From: Streptomyces tendae
GTDB lineage: Bacteria > Actinomycetota > Actinomycetes > Streptomycetales > Streptomycetaceae
Direction of reading: 5' to 3'
Assembly (NCBI RefSeq): GCF_014650435.1
Contig: NZ_BMUY01000018.1
Span: 108,386-172,385 of the forward strand
Length of the DNA stretch: 64,000 bases
The translations under genes and the position numbers were made by a program. Positions 40,613 through 49,463 of the stretch are shown here, piece by piece; the stretch's first letter is position 1, and every line of letters begins with the position of its first letter. The notes beneath the pieces are model-generated. The model was not told the origin of the DNA. It worked only from the letters and a program-made list of their open reading frames with translations, and made no database searches.

Positions 40613-41418
40613 CCACGACGACAGGGACCCCCGGGGACACGGGCACGCCCGGCGGTACGGGGGCGTACGCGCCCAGGCCCGGCGCCGCGCCGCTCGGACG
40701 CATGATCGCGGCGCAGGCCGTGCTCGAGACGAAGATGCTGCTGCGCAACGGCGAGCAGCTGCTGCTGACGGTGGTCATCCCGACGCTGCTGCTCGTCCTG
40801 TTCAGCTCCGTGGACATCGTCGACACCGGGGCCGGGGAGGCGGTCGACTTCCTCGCCCCCGGCATCCTGGCGCTGGCCGTGATGTCGACGGCGTTCACGG
40901 GGCAGGCCATCGCCACCGGCTTCGAACGCCGGTACGGGGTGCTGAAGCGGCTGGCGGCCTCACCGCTGCCGCGCTGGGCCCTGATGACCGCGAAGACGGC
41001 GTCGGTCCTGGTCACCGAGGTGCTCCAGGTCGTGCTGCTGACGGTGATCGCCTTCGCGCTGGGCTGGTCGCCGCACGGCAACCCGGCGGCCGTGCTGCTG
41101 CTCCTGGTCCTCGGCACCGCCGCCTTCTCCGGGCTGGGCCTGCTGATGGCCGGCACCCTCAAGGCGGAGGCCACGCTGGCCGCCGCCAACCTGGTCTTCC
41201 TGCTGCTCCTCGTGGGCGGCGGGGTGATCGTGCCGCTGGAGAAGTTCCCGGACGCGGCGCAGGACGTGCTGGGGCTGCTGCCCATCTCCGCCCTGTCGGA
41301 CGGACTGCGGGACGTCCTCCAGCACGGCGCCTCGATGCCCTGGGGAGACCTGGGGATCCTCGCCGGGTGGGCGGTCGTGGGGCTCGCGGCCGCGGGGAAG
41401 TTCTTCCGCTGGGAGTAG
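40609..41418 (+). CDS. ABC-2 type exporter permease
   Basis: The 269-residue protein has a Gly/Thr/Pro-rich cytosolic start and about six transmembrane helices (LLLTVVIPTLLLVLF, FLAPGILALAVMSTAF, VLQVVLLTVIAFALGW, GLGLLMAGTLKAEATLAAAN, LVFLLLLVGGGVIVPLE). With the upstream ATPase it forms an exporter of unknown substrate. Position beside ctaA is conserved in actinobacteria, so a link to respiration is possible but unproven. GTG 40609 has AAGGAG upstream. Confidence 0.9.
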   Translation: MTTTTGTPGDTGTPGGTGAYAPRPGAAPLGRMIAAQAVLETKMLLRNGEQLLLTVVIPTLLLVLFSSVDIVDTGAGEAVDFLAPGILALAVMSTAFTGQAIATGFERRYGVLKRLAASPLPRWALMTAKTASVLVTEVLQVVLLTVIAFALGWSPHGNPAAVLLLLVLGTAAFSGLGLLMAGTLKAEATLAAANLVFLLLLVGGGVIVPLEKFPDAAQDVLGLLPISALSDGLRDVLQHGASMPWGDLGILAGWAVVGLAAAGKFFRWE

Positions 41419-41481
41419 GAACACATGCCACGGACCGACCCTCGTGAAAGCGTGCACAAGCGGGCGCCTACGATGGACGGC

Positions 41482-42495
41482 GTGCCAAACGTGACCCGCG
41501 CCGACGCCGCAGCCGCCGTGCGCAACCCGCTCGCCTTCATCGCCGCGCGCTGGACCCCGCATCCCCGGACGGTCCAGCGGGCGGCCCTCGCGCCCCTCGT
41601 GATGTCGGTGGTCATCGTCGTCACCGGCGGCGCCGTCCGGCTCACCGGCTCGGGCCTCGGCTGCCCGACCTGGCCCAAGTGCACCGACGACTCGCTCACC
41701 ACCACGAGCGAGATGGGCTTCCACGGCATCATCGAGTTCGGCAACCGCATGCTGACCTACGTGCTGTGTGCCGCCGTCGGCTGGGCGATCATCGCCGCCC
41801 GCTCGCAGAAGCCCTACCGGCGCAGCCTCACCCTGCTGGGGTGGGCGCAGTTCTGGGTCGTGATGAGCAACGCCGTCCTCGGTGGCATCGTCGTGCTCGT
41901 CGGGCTCAACCCGTACACCGTCGCGGCGCACTTCGTGGCGACGACGGCGCTGCTGACCCTGGCCACGGTGATGTGGCAGCGCACCCGGGAGGGCGACACG
42001 GCACCGCGCCCGCTGGTCGGCAAGTCCGTGCAGCAGCTGGTGTGGGTGATGGTCGTCGTCTCCGCGCTGCTGGTCGTGGTCGGCACCGTGGTCACCGGCG
42101 CGGGACCGCACGCGGGCGACTCCAGCGACGTGCCGCGCATGCCGGTCGACTGGGAGATGATCAGCAAGGCGCACGCCGTCCTGGCGTGGATCGTGGTGAC
42201 GCTGACCTTCGCCCTGTGGTTCGTGCTGAAGGCGGTCGACGCGCCCAAGGGCCCGCTGGCCCGTACCCGCGACCTGTTCCTGGTACTGCTCGCCCAGGGG
42301 GTCATCGGGTACGTCCAGTACTTCACCGACCTGCCCGAGGTCCTGGTCGGCCTGCACATGTTCGGCTCGTGCCTGGTGTGGATCGCGGTGCTGCGCGTGC
42401 TGCTGGCGCTGCGCGAGCGGCCCGAGGAGACGGTGCCCGAGCTGCCCTCTCAGGAGTACGACGCCACCAGCGTGTCGATGGCCGGTCCCAGGTAG
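41482..42495 (+). CDS. ctaA: Heme A synthase CtaA
   Basis: The 337-residue integral membrane protein has eight helices and the conserved heme-binding His and Cys pairs in GSGLGCPTWPKC, FHGIIEFGNRM, AAHFVATTALL, ISKAHAVLAW and GLHMFGSC. It oxidises heme O to heme A for cytochrome oxidase. GTG 41482 is favoured because TACGAT (41469-41474) is a -10 seven bases upstream, giving a leaderless mRNA; ATG 41473 overlaps that -10. ctaB is 2.4 kb away. Confidence 0.93.
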   Translation: MPNVTRADAAAAVRNPLAFIAARWTPHPRTVQRAALAPLVMSVVIVVTGGAVRLTGSGLGCPTWPKCTDDSLTTTSEMGFHGIIEFGNRMLTYVLCAAVGWAIIAARSQKPYRRSLTLLGWAQFWVVMSNAVLGGIVVLVGLNPYTVAAHFVATTALLTLATVMWQRTREGDTAPRPLVGKSVQQLVWVMVVVSALLVVVGTVVTGAGPHAGDSSDVPRMPVDWEMISKAHAVLAWIVVTLTFALWFVLKAVDAPKGPLARTRDLFLVLLAQGVIGYVQYFTDLPEVLVGLHMFGSCLVWIAVLRVLLALRERPEETVPELPSQEYDATSVSMAGPR

Positions 42496-43193
42496 CTCCG
42501 GGTCAGCTCCGCGCGGCGGGCGGTCCACTCCCCCGTGGCCGCGGGACGCGCGCGGTTCCCGTACCGCCGTTCGCTGATGTCCTCGACGACCTCGCCGGGA
42601 GCGCCCAGGGCGGGCAGCTCGTCCAGGGCCTGCCGCTTGGTGATCAGGCGGCCCTCGCGCAGGGTGACGGTGGCTCGGGCGAAGGTGATCAGCCCCAGGT
42701 CGACCCAGACGTCCTGCGACCACAGCTCCGCCCTGCGCACGTGCGGACGCCAGAACTCCCGCTGGTCCCGGACGACGAAGGCGTCGAGCTCCGGGTCCGG
42801 CACCGGAGGCAGCAGCTGCTTCGGCGACTCGCCGTGCAGGACGCGCCCGAAACTGTGGAGTTCGCGCCGGGTGACCGGGGTGACGGTCCGCTTGAAGAGC
42901 TGCTGGTGGGCCCAGGTCAGATGCCGCTGGTCGGGGTCGGCGACGGTGTCGGGCGACAGGTAGGTGCAGTGCAGCAGTCCGGCCAGGGGCTCGTCGCGCA
43001 GCCGGGCGTGGAGCAGCCCCAGCCGCCAGGCCGTACGGGCCGTGGCCGGCCGTGGCAGGACGGCGATCAGGTCGAGGTCGCTGCGGCCCTCCTGGTAGTC
43101 GCCCGCACCCAGTGAACCGTGCGCCCAGACGGCCACGGGGTCGAGGGGCGCGAGGTGTGCGAGGAAGCGGTCGAGCAGGGCGTCGGTCGGCAT
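42450..43193 (-). CDS. Nucleotidyltransferase-domain protein
   Basis: The 247-residue protein has the Pol beta-like motif HGSLGAGDYQEGRSDLDLIAVL (GS followed by D-x-D, shown as landmark), similar to aminoglycoside 4'/3'-adenylyltransferases and minimal nucleotidyltransferases. The helical C-terminal half (FARATVTLREGRLITKRQAL) contains the lysine-rich stretch seen in streptomycin-type enzymes. The substrate is unknown. Its 3' end overlaps the convergent ctaA by 46 bases. Confidence 0.8.
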   Translation of the reverse strand: MPTDALLDRFLAHLAPLDPVAVWAHGSLGAGDYQEGRSDLDLIAVLPRPATARTAWRLGLLHARLRDEPLAGLLHCTYLSPDTVADPDQRHLTWAHQQLFKRTVTPVTRRELHSFGRVLHGESPKQLLPPVPDPELDAFVVRDQREFWRPHVRRAELWSQDVWVDLGLITFARATVTLREGRLITKRQALDELPALGAPGEVVEDISERRYGNRARPAATGEWTARRAELTRSYLGPAIDTLVASYS

Positions 43194-43232
43194 GCGCCCA
43201 GTCTCTCCGCCCGGCTCCGGTGTGTACACCGG

Positions 43233-44339
43233 TCACTCCAGCCCGTACACCCGCCCCGCGTTCCCCGAGGCGATCAACCCCGCCACCCGTTGTGCGTCCC
43301 CGAGCGACCACGCCCCCTCGGCCACCCAGGCGCCCAGCACCCGTCCGAGGGCTTCGCGGAACAGCCGGGCGGCGACCACGTGCAGCTCGGGCAGGCCCTG
43401 GGCGCCGCTGGAGAAGAGGATCTTACCGAAGGGGGCCAGCTCCAGGATCTCCGCGAGGACCGTCGCGGCCCGTGCGCCGGTGCGCACCAGGGCGGCGCCC
43501 GAGTCGGCGTAGACGTGCGAGAAGACCCCGGCCAGGTGGGCGGCGTGGCGGTGGTAAGGGTAGCCGTGCAGCAGGACCAGGTCGGTGCCGAGACCGGCGG
43601 TGGCCCGCACGAAGTCGGTGAGCAGGACCGGGTCGGTGCGGTCGATGCGCAGGCCCGGCTCCCCGAGGCCCGCGTGCAGCTGGAGCGGCAGGCCCGAGGC
43701 GACGGCGATCCACAGCAGGTGGCGCAGCAGCACCGGATCGCTCAGCTCCCCGCCGACCTCGCGCCCGGTGAGCCAGCGGGCGGCGGCCCCGCGCACCTCG
43801 CCCGCGCCGGGCGGCTCCGGCGCGAGCGCCAGACCGTGCCGGACCCCGGCCACGGAGGTGAAGGCGACCGCGCCCGCGGCGGCGCCGTGCACGGCCTCGG
43901 CGAGGTTGGCGAGGAAGGACTCGACGGTGCCGGAGGTGTCGGCGACCTGCTCGGCGAGGAGTTCCAGGCGCACGATCTCGCGCGTGTCGGCGTCCGCGGC
44001 CGTGGCCATCTCGGTCGGTCCGGTGAGGTCGCCGGGCAGCCCGGCATCGACCAGGTAGGTGGTGATGCCGCTGCCGCGCAGCAGCCTGCGGTCGGCCTCC
44101 ATGACGCCCAGTTCACGGCGCCGGGCCAGATAGCGGGCGGGCGTGCAGTGCGGTTCCAGGCCGAGCAGCGGCGGGCACCATCGGCGTACCGCGAAGCCGG
44201 TCTGGGTGTCGAAGAGGGTGGTGCCGGGGGCGGGCGGACCCTCGGTGCGGGCCAGCTGGGCCTCGAAGGTGCCGAGGCCCAGCTCCGTTCTCAGGACGCC
44301 GTGGCAGTACTGGTCCACCAGGGACGGCGTTTCGATCAT
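43233..44339 (-). CDS. Amidohydrolase-superfamily protein
   Basis: The 368-residue TIM-barrel protein starts with SLVDQYCHGV (metal His variant) and contains LPLQLHAGLGEPG (His), VLLHGYPYHRHAAHLAG and KILFSSGAQGLPE, as in amidohydrolase-2 proteins linked with glutamine synthetase-like GlnA3/FluG partners. The product is a hydrolase or decarboxylase of unknown substrate. It lies 39 bases upstream of the nucleotidyltransferase gene. Confidence 0.75.
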   Translation of the reverse strand: MIETPSLVDQYCHGVLRTELGLGTFEAQLARTEGPPAPGTTLFDTQTGFAVRRWCPPLLGLEPHCTPARYLARRRELGVMEADRRLLRGSGITTYLVDAGLPGDLTGPTEMATAADADTREIVRLELLAEQVADTSGTVESFLANLAEAVHGAAAGAVAFTSVAGVRHGLALAPEPPGAGEVRGAAARWLTGREVGGELSDPVLLRHLLWIAVASGLPLQLHAGLGEPGLRIDRTDPVLLTDFVRATAGLGTDLVLLHGYPYHRHAAHLAGVFSHVYADSGAALVRTGARAATVLAEILELAPFGKILFSSGAQGLPELHVVAARLFREALGRVLGAWVAEGAWSLGDAQRVAGLIASGNAGRVYGLE

Positions 44340-44439
44340 CCGGGCTCCCCGTGCTGGGACCGTGCGCCGTGCGGCTCGCGTGCCTCGAACGGCCCGTGCG
44401 CCTCGCGGCTTCCTACGGTCCTAACGGGTGAACCCGCTC

Positions 44440-44784
44440 TCAGGTGTTGCTCGGCCCGCCGACCTGGATGCCGGCCATGCGGGACCACTCGTAGCGGCCC
44501 GTGGTCACCTTGGCGGCGAACTCGCCGTCGAAGTCCTCGTGCACGGTGATCCCGGACTTCTCCACGGCCTTCTGCGCGGTCTCGTAGGTGCGCGCCACCA
44601 GGTCGCCCCAGGCACCGTCCTCGCCGACCAGCACGATCCGGGCGCCGCGCTCACCCAGGTAGGCCACCTGGGCCTCGGCGCCGCCGTGGGCCTTGGAGAA
44701 GGAGTCGATCCGCCCGGCCAGCCGGGTCACCCGGCGCTCGGCCCACCGGTCGGCCTTCGTGTCAACCTGCTGCGTGTCTGCCAT
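44440..44784 (-). CDS. Conserved actinobacterial hypothetical protein (114 aa)
   Basis: The protein MADTQQVDTKADRWAERRVT... is soluble, without signal or membrane segments, and has AQVAYLGERGARIVLVGEDG and a C-terminal GRYEWSRMAGIQVGG. I recognise no catalytic motif. ATG 44784 is supported by codon use. It is separated from ctaB by a strong terminator. Confidence 0.7.
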   Translation of the reverse strand: MADTQQVDTKADRWAERRVTRLAGRIDSFSKAHGGAEAQVAYLGERGARIVLVGEDGAWGDLVARTYETAQKAVEKSGITVHEDFDGEFAAKVTTGRYEWSRMAGIQVGGPSNT

Positions 44785-44818
44785 GCCCAGGATGCTACCG
44801 ACGGGTAGATCGAACGGC

Positions 44819-44860
44819 GACGGGCGGGGTGCGTGGCCTTGACCACGCACCCCGCCCGTC
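44819..44860 (-). terminator. Perfect 18-bp hairpin after ctaB
   Basis: Arms 44819-44836 and 44843-44860 are fully complementary with a 6-base loop CCTTGA, 37 bases past the ctaB stop. This is the strongest terminator in the window. Confidence 0.85.
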
Positions 44861-44896
44861 CCGAAGAGATATCAGCGCAGGAACCCCGGAGGGATG

Positions 44897-45865
44897 TCAG
44901 CGCAGGAAGGGGTCCACCGCGATGGCGAGGAACAGCACCGACACATAGGTGATGGACCAGTGGAACAGCCGCATCTCCTTGAGCTTGCCACCGGTCACCT
45001 CGGCCTTGGCGCGGTTCTGCAGTCCGTGCGCCTCCCACAGCCACATGCCGCCGGCCGCCACGGCGACCGCCGTGTAGAACCAGCCGGTGTAGCCGAGCGG
45101 CGTCAGCAGCAGCGACACGATGACCATCACCCAGCTGTAGATGACGATCTGCCGGGCGACCACCTTGTTGGACGCGATCACCGGGAGCATCGGCACGCCG
45201 ACGCGCGCGTAGTCCTCCTTGACCTTCATGGACAGCGGCCAGTAATGCGGCGGCGTCCAGAAGAACATCACCCCGAAGAGGATGATCGGCGCCCAGGACA
45301 TCGAGTTGGTCACGGCCGACCAGCCGATGAGCACCGGCAGACAGCCCGCGATACCGCCCCAGACGATGTTCTGCGAGGTGCGGCGCTTGAGGATCATCGT
45401 GTAGACGACCACGTAGAAGAGGAGCGCGCCGAGCGAGAGCCAGGCCGACAGCCAGTTGACGGTGAAGCCGAACAGCAGCGTGGAGACGATCGCCAGGGCG
45501 ATGCCGAAGACCAGGCATTCCACCGGACTGACCATGCCGGTCACCAGCGGGCGCTGCGAGGTCCGGTCCATCAGCGCGTCGATGTCGCGGTCGATGTACA
45601 TGTTCAGCGCGTTCGCGCCGCCGGCCGACAGGTAACCGCCGACGCAGGTCAGCAGCACCAGCGTCAGATCCGGAACACCCTGCTCGGCGAGGAACATCAC
45701 CGGAACGGTGGTGATCAGCAGAAGCTCGATGATCCGCGGCTTGGTCAGCGCCACGAACGCCTTGACACGGGCCCCGAACGGCCGGTGACTCGGGCTCTGG
45801 TTCGTCCCGATAACCCCCGCAGGACGGGATTCAACGGCCGTCACGCACACCCCTGACAGAGACAT
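44897..45865 (-). CDS. ctaB: Protoheme IX farnesyltransferase (heme O synthase) CtaB
   Basis: The 322-residue UbiA-family prenyltransferase has the diphosphate-binding motif NMYIDRDIDALMDRTSQRP and about nine helices. It adds a farnesyl group to heme B, giving heme O, which CtaA uses. ATG 45865 has GGGAGG upstream; GTG 45844 is an alternative. It is divergent from the transketolase gene, as in other streptomycetes. Confidence 0.94.
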   Translation of the reverse strand: MSLSGVCVTAVESRPAGVIGTNQSPSHRPFGARVKAFVALTKPRIIELLLITTVPVMFLAEQGVPDLTLVLLTCVGGYLSAGGANALNMYIDRDIDALMDRTSQRPLVTGMVSPVECLVFGIALAIVSTLLFGFTVNWLSAWLSLGALLFYVVVYTMILKRRTSQNIVWGGIAGCLPVLIGWSAVTNSMSWAPIILFGVMFFWTPPHYWPLSMKVKEDYARVGVPMLPVIASNKVVARQIVIYSWVMVIVSLLLTPLGYTGWFYTAVAVAAGGMWLWEAHGLQNRAKAEVTGGKLKEMRLFHWSITYVSVLFLAIAVDPFLR

Positions 45866-46167
45866 CCCAGCGAGCCTCCCCGTGTGAAGTGGCGGTAAAG
45901 GCTCGCGCGTACCACGCCACTTTAGACGTTGCCCATACCTCGGCCTTCGCGGGGGTGGGCTCGTGTTGGCCGGGGTGCTCCGACGTGCGTTCGCGGAGTC
46001 GATTGAGCGGTCAGATGAGCGGCTCCGTATTCACTTGCCGAATGCGGTTTCGCCCAGTCGACAGGCGGATCCACAAGAGTCCCGGCAGTCTGGTTTCCAG
46101 CGGAAAAACGCACGTACTTACGGGGGTAGGCTCGGCAATGGCCGGCCGACTCACGGACGCGCCGGCA

Positions 46168-46187
46168 GCCGGTGCTCGTGCACCGGC
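46168..46187 (+). promoter_or_regulatory. Leader hairpin before transketolase; gene-free region 45866-46219
   Basis: GCCGGTGC-TCGT-GCACCGGC is a perfect 8-bp hairpin in the putative leader, 32 bases before the start codon. The rest of the 354-bp divergent region holds only the two promoters; a possible plus-strand -10 is TAGGCT near 46127. No other gene is visible. Confidence 0.5.
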
Positions 46188-46219
46188 AACCGACATGTGG
46201 AGAGGAGCCCTGACTCAGG

Positions 46220-48307
46220 GTGAGCACCAAGCCGACCACCACAGACCTCGAGTGGACCGAACTGGACCAGCGGGCCGTGGACACCGCCCGCGTCCTGGCC
46301 GCCGATGCCGTACAGAAGGTTGGCAACGGCCATCCGGGTACGGCGATGAGCCTGGCGCCCGCCGCCTACACCCTCTTCCAGAAGGTGATGCGGCACGACC
46401 CCGCCGACGCGAACTGGGTCGGGCGCGACCGTTTCGTGCTGTCCGCGGGCCACTCGTCCCTGACCCTCTACACCCAGCTGTACCTGGCCGGTTTCGGCCT
46501 CGAGCTGGCGGACCTGGAGTCCTTCCGCACCTGGGGCTCCAAGACCCCCGGCCACCCGGAGTACGGCCACACCACGGGCGTGGAGACCACGACCGGCCCG
46601 CTGGGCCAGGGTGTCGCCAACGCGGTGGGCATGGCGATGGCCGCCCGCTACGAGCGCGGCCTGTTCGACCCGGAGGCCGCCGAGGGCGAGTCCCCGTTCG
46701 ACCACTTCGTCTACTGCATCGCCGGTGACGGCTGCCTCCAGGAGGGCATCTCCTCCGAGGCGTCCTCGACGGCCGGTCACCAGAAGCTCGGCAACCTGGT
46801 GCTTTTGTGGGACGACAACCACATCTCCATCGAGGGCGACACCGAGACGGCCGTCTCCGAGGACACCTGCAAGCGGTACGAGGCGTACGGCTGGCACGTC
46901 CAGCGGGTCGCGCCGAAGCCGGACGGCGACCTGGACCCGAACGCGATCTACGACGCGATCGAGGCGGCCAAGAAGGTCACCGACCGCCCCTCCTTCATCG
47001 CGATGCGCTCGATCATCGCCTGGCCCGCCCCGAACGCGCAGAACACCGAGGCCGCGCACGGCTCGGCGCTCGGCGACGACGAGGTCGCCGCGACCAAGCG
47101 GGTCCTGGGCTTCGACCCGGAGAAGTCCTTCGAGGTCTCCGACGAGGTCATCGAGCACACCCGCAAGGCGCTGGAGAAGGGCCAGGCGGCCCGCGCGGTG
47201 TGGGAGAAGTCCTTCCAGCAGTGGCGGGACAACAACCCGGAGCGTGCCGCCGAGTACGACCGCGTCGCCAAGGGTGAGCTGCCGGGGGGCTGGGAGGAGA
47301 AGATCCCGGTCTTCGAGGCGGGCAAGGGCCTGGCGACCCGCGCCGCGTCCGGCAAGGTGCTCCAGGCGCTCGGCGCGGTGGTCCCGGAGCTGTGGGGCGG
47401 CTCGGCCGACCTCGCGGGCTCGAACAACACGACGATCGACAAGACGTCGTCCTTCCTCCCCGCGGGCAACCCGCTGCCGGAGGCCGACCCGTACGGCCGC
47501 ACCATCCACTTCGGCATCCGCGAGCACGCGATGGCCGCGGAGATGAACGGCATCGCGCTGCACGGCAACACCCGCATCTACGGCGGAACGTTCCTGGTCT
47601 TCTCGGACTACATGCGCAACGCGGTGCGGCTGTCGGCCCTGATGCACCTGCCGGTGACGTACGTGTGGACGCACGACTCCATCGGTCTGGGCGAGGACGG
47701 CCCGACCCACCAGCCGGTCGAGCACCTGGCCTCGCTGCGCGCCATCCCGGGTCTGAACGTGGTCCGGCCGGCCGACGCCAACGAGACGGCGATCGCCTGG
47801 CGGGAGATCCTGCGCCGCTGGACGAAGGAGTTCGGCAAGGGCCAGCCGCACGGTCTGGCGCTGACCCGCCAGGGTGTGCCGACGTACGAGTCGAACGAGG
47901 ACGCGGCCAAGGGCGGCTACGTCCTGTTCGAGGCCGAAGGCGGCGAGCCGCAGGTCGTCCTGATCGCCACCGGTTCCGAGGTGCACGTGGCGGTCGAGGC
48001 GCGCGAGCAGCTCCAGGCCGACGGTGTGCCGACCCGTGTGGTGTCCATGCCGTCCGTGGAGTGGTTCGAGCAGCAGGACCAGGGGTACCGGGACAGCGTC
48101 CTGCCCCCGTCCGTGAAGGCCCGGGTGGCGGTCGAGGCCGGAATCGGTCTGACCTGGCACAAGTACGTGGGGGACGCCGGCCGCATCGTCTCCCTGGAGC
48201 ACTTCGGTGCTTCGGCGGACGCCAAGGTGCTCTTCAAGGAGTTCGGCTTCACCGCCGAGAACGTGGCCTCCGCCGCGCGGGAATCCCTCGCCGCGGCCCA
48301 GCGCTGA
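46220..48307 (+). CDS. tkt: Transketolase
   Basis: The 695-residue thiamine-diphosphate enzyme moves two-carbon units between sugar phosphates. Seen: GHPGTAMSLAP, the TPP motif GDGCLQEGISSEASS...DDN, the catalytic region GIREHAMAAEMNGIALHGN (in part) and GPTHQPVEHLASLRAIP. It is the first gene of the pentose phosphate operon. GTG 46220 follows AGAGGAG by about 12 bases. Confidence 0.95.
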   Translation: MSTKPTTTDLEWTELDQRAVDTARVLAADAVQKVGNGHPGTAMSLAPAAYTLFQKVMRHDPADANWVGRDRFVLSAGHSSLTLYTQLYLAGFGLELADLESFRTWGSKTPGHPEYGHTTGVETTTGPLGQGVANAVGMAMAARYERGLFDPEAAEGESPFDHFVYCIAGDGCLQEGISSEASSTAGHQKLGNLVLLWDDNHISIEGDTETAVSEDTCKRYEAYGWHVQRVAPKPDGDLDPNAIYDAIEAAKKVTDRPSFIAMRSIIAWPAPNAQNTEAAHGSALGDDEVAATKRVLGFDPEKSFEVSDEVIEHTRKALEKGQAARAVWEKSFQQWRDNNPERAAEYDRVAKGELPGGWEEKIPVFEAGKGLATRAASGKVLQALGAVVPELWGGSADLAGSNNTTIDKTSSFLPAGNPLPEADPYGRTIHFGIREHAMAAEMNGIALHGNTRIYGGTFLVFSDYMRNAVRLSALMHLPVTYVWTHDSIGLGEDGPTHQPVEHLASLRAIPGLNVVRPADANETAIAWREILRRWTKEFGKGQPHGLALTRQGVPTYESNEDAAKGGYVLFEAEGGEPQVVLIATGSEVHVAVEAREQLQADGVPTRVVSMPSVEWFEQQDQGYRDSVLPPSVKARVAVEAGIGLTWHKYVGDAGRIVSLEHFGASADAKVLFKEFGFTAENVASAARESLAAAQR

Positions 48308-48341
48308 CGCTCGTATACGACACGTAGGAGATGCAATTTCC

Positions 48342-49460
48342 ATGACAGACGCACTCAAGCGCCTCTCCGATGAAGGCGTCGCGATCTGGCTGGACGACCT
48401 GTCGCGCAAGCGGATCACGTCCGGCAACCTCGCCGAGCTGATCGACCAGCAGCACGTCGTGGGCGTCACCACCAACCCGTCGATCTTCCAGAAGGCGATC
48501 TCGCAGGGCGACGGCTACGACCAGCAGCTCGCCGACCTCGCGGTGCGCGGGGTCACGGTCGAAGAGGCCATCCGCATGATCACCACGGCGGACGTCCGCG
48601 ACGCCGCCGACATCCTGCGCCCGGTCTACGACAACACCGGCGGCAAGGACGGCCGGGTCTCCATCGAGGTGGACCCGCGCCTGGCGCACAACACCCACGC
48701 CACGGTGGCCGAGGCCAAGCAGCTGGCGTGGCTGGTGGACCGGCCGAACACCTTCATCAAGATCCCGGCGACCGAGGCGGGCCTGCCGGCCATCGCCGAG
48801 ACCATCGGCCTGGGCATCAGCGTCAACGTCACGCTGATCTTCTCCCTGGAGCGCTACCGCAAGGTCATGGACGCCTTCCTGACCGGCCTGGAGAAGGCCA
48901 AGGAGCGCGGCCTGGACCTCTCCCAGATCCACTCGGTGGCGTCCTTCTTCGTGTCCCGCGTGGACACCGAGATCGACAAGCGGATCGACGCGCTCGGCAC
49001 CGACGAGGCCAAGGCGCAGCGCGGCAAGGCCGCCGTTGCCAACGCGCGCCTGGCCTACCAGGCGTACGAGGAGGTCTTCGGCACCGACCGCTGGGCCGCC
49101 CTGGAGAAGGCCGGCGCCAACAAGCAGCGTCCGCTGTGGGCGTCGACCGGTGTGAAGGACAAGGCGTACAGCGACACCATGTACGTCACCGACCTGGTCG
49201 CGCCGAACACGGTCAACACCATGCCGGAGGCCACGCTGCTGGCCACCGAGGACCACGGCGAGATCACCGGCGACGCCGTCGCCGGGTCGTACGAGCAGGC
49301 CCGCGCCGACCTCGACGCGGTCGAGAAGCTCGGGATCTCCTACGACGAGGTGGTCCAGCTCCTGGAGGACGAGGGCGTCGAGAAGTTCGAGGCGTCCTGG
49401 AACGACCTGCTGAAGTCCACGGAGGCGGAGCTCAAGCGCCTCGCTCCCTCGAAGGGCTGA
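48342..49460 (+). CDS. tal: Transaldolase
   Basis: The 372-residue enzyme moves the dihydroxyacetone unit. The Schiff-base Lys lies in FIKIPATEAGL, and GVTTNPSIFQKAI and SVNVTLIFSLERY are family motifs. The long actinobacterial form is seen. TAGGAG lies 12 bases before ATG 48342; the tkt stop is 34 bases upstream. Confidence 0.95.
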   Translation: MTDALKRLSDEGVAIWLDDLSRKRITSGNLAELIDQQHVVGVTTNPSIFQKAISQGDGYDQQLADLAVRGVTVEEAIRMITTADVRDAADILRPVYDNTGGKDGRVSIEVDPRLAHNTHATVAEAKQLAWLVDRPNTFIKIPATEAGLPAIAETIGLGISVNVTLIFSLERYRKVMDAFLTGLEKAKERGLDLSQIHSVASFFVSRVDTEIDKRIDALGTDEAKAQRGKAAVANARLAYQAYEEVFGTDRWAALEKAGANKQRPLWASTGVKDKAYSDTMYVTDLVAPNTVNTMPEATLLATEDHGEITGDAVAGSYEQARADLDAVEKLGISYDEVVQLLEDEGVEKFEASWNDLLKSTEAELKRLAPSKG

Positions 49461-49463
49461 GAA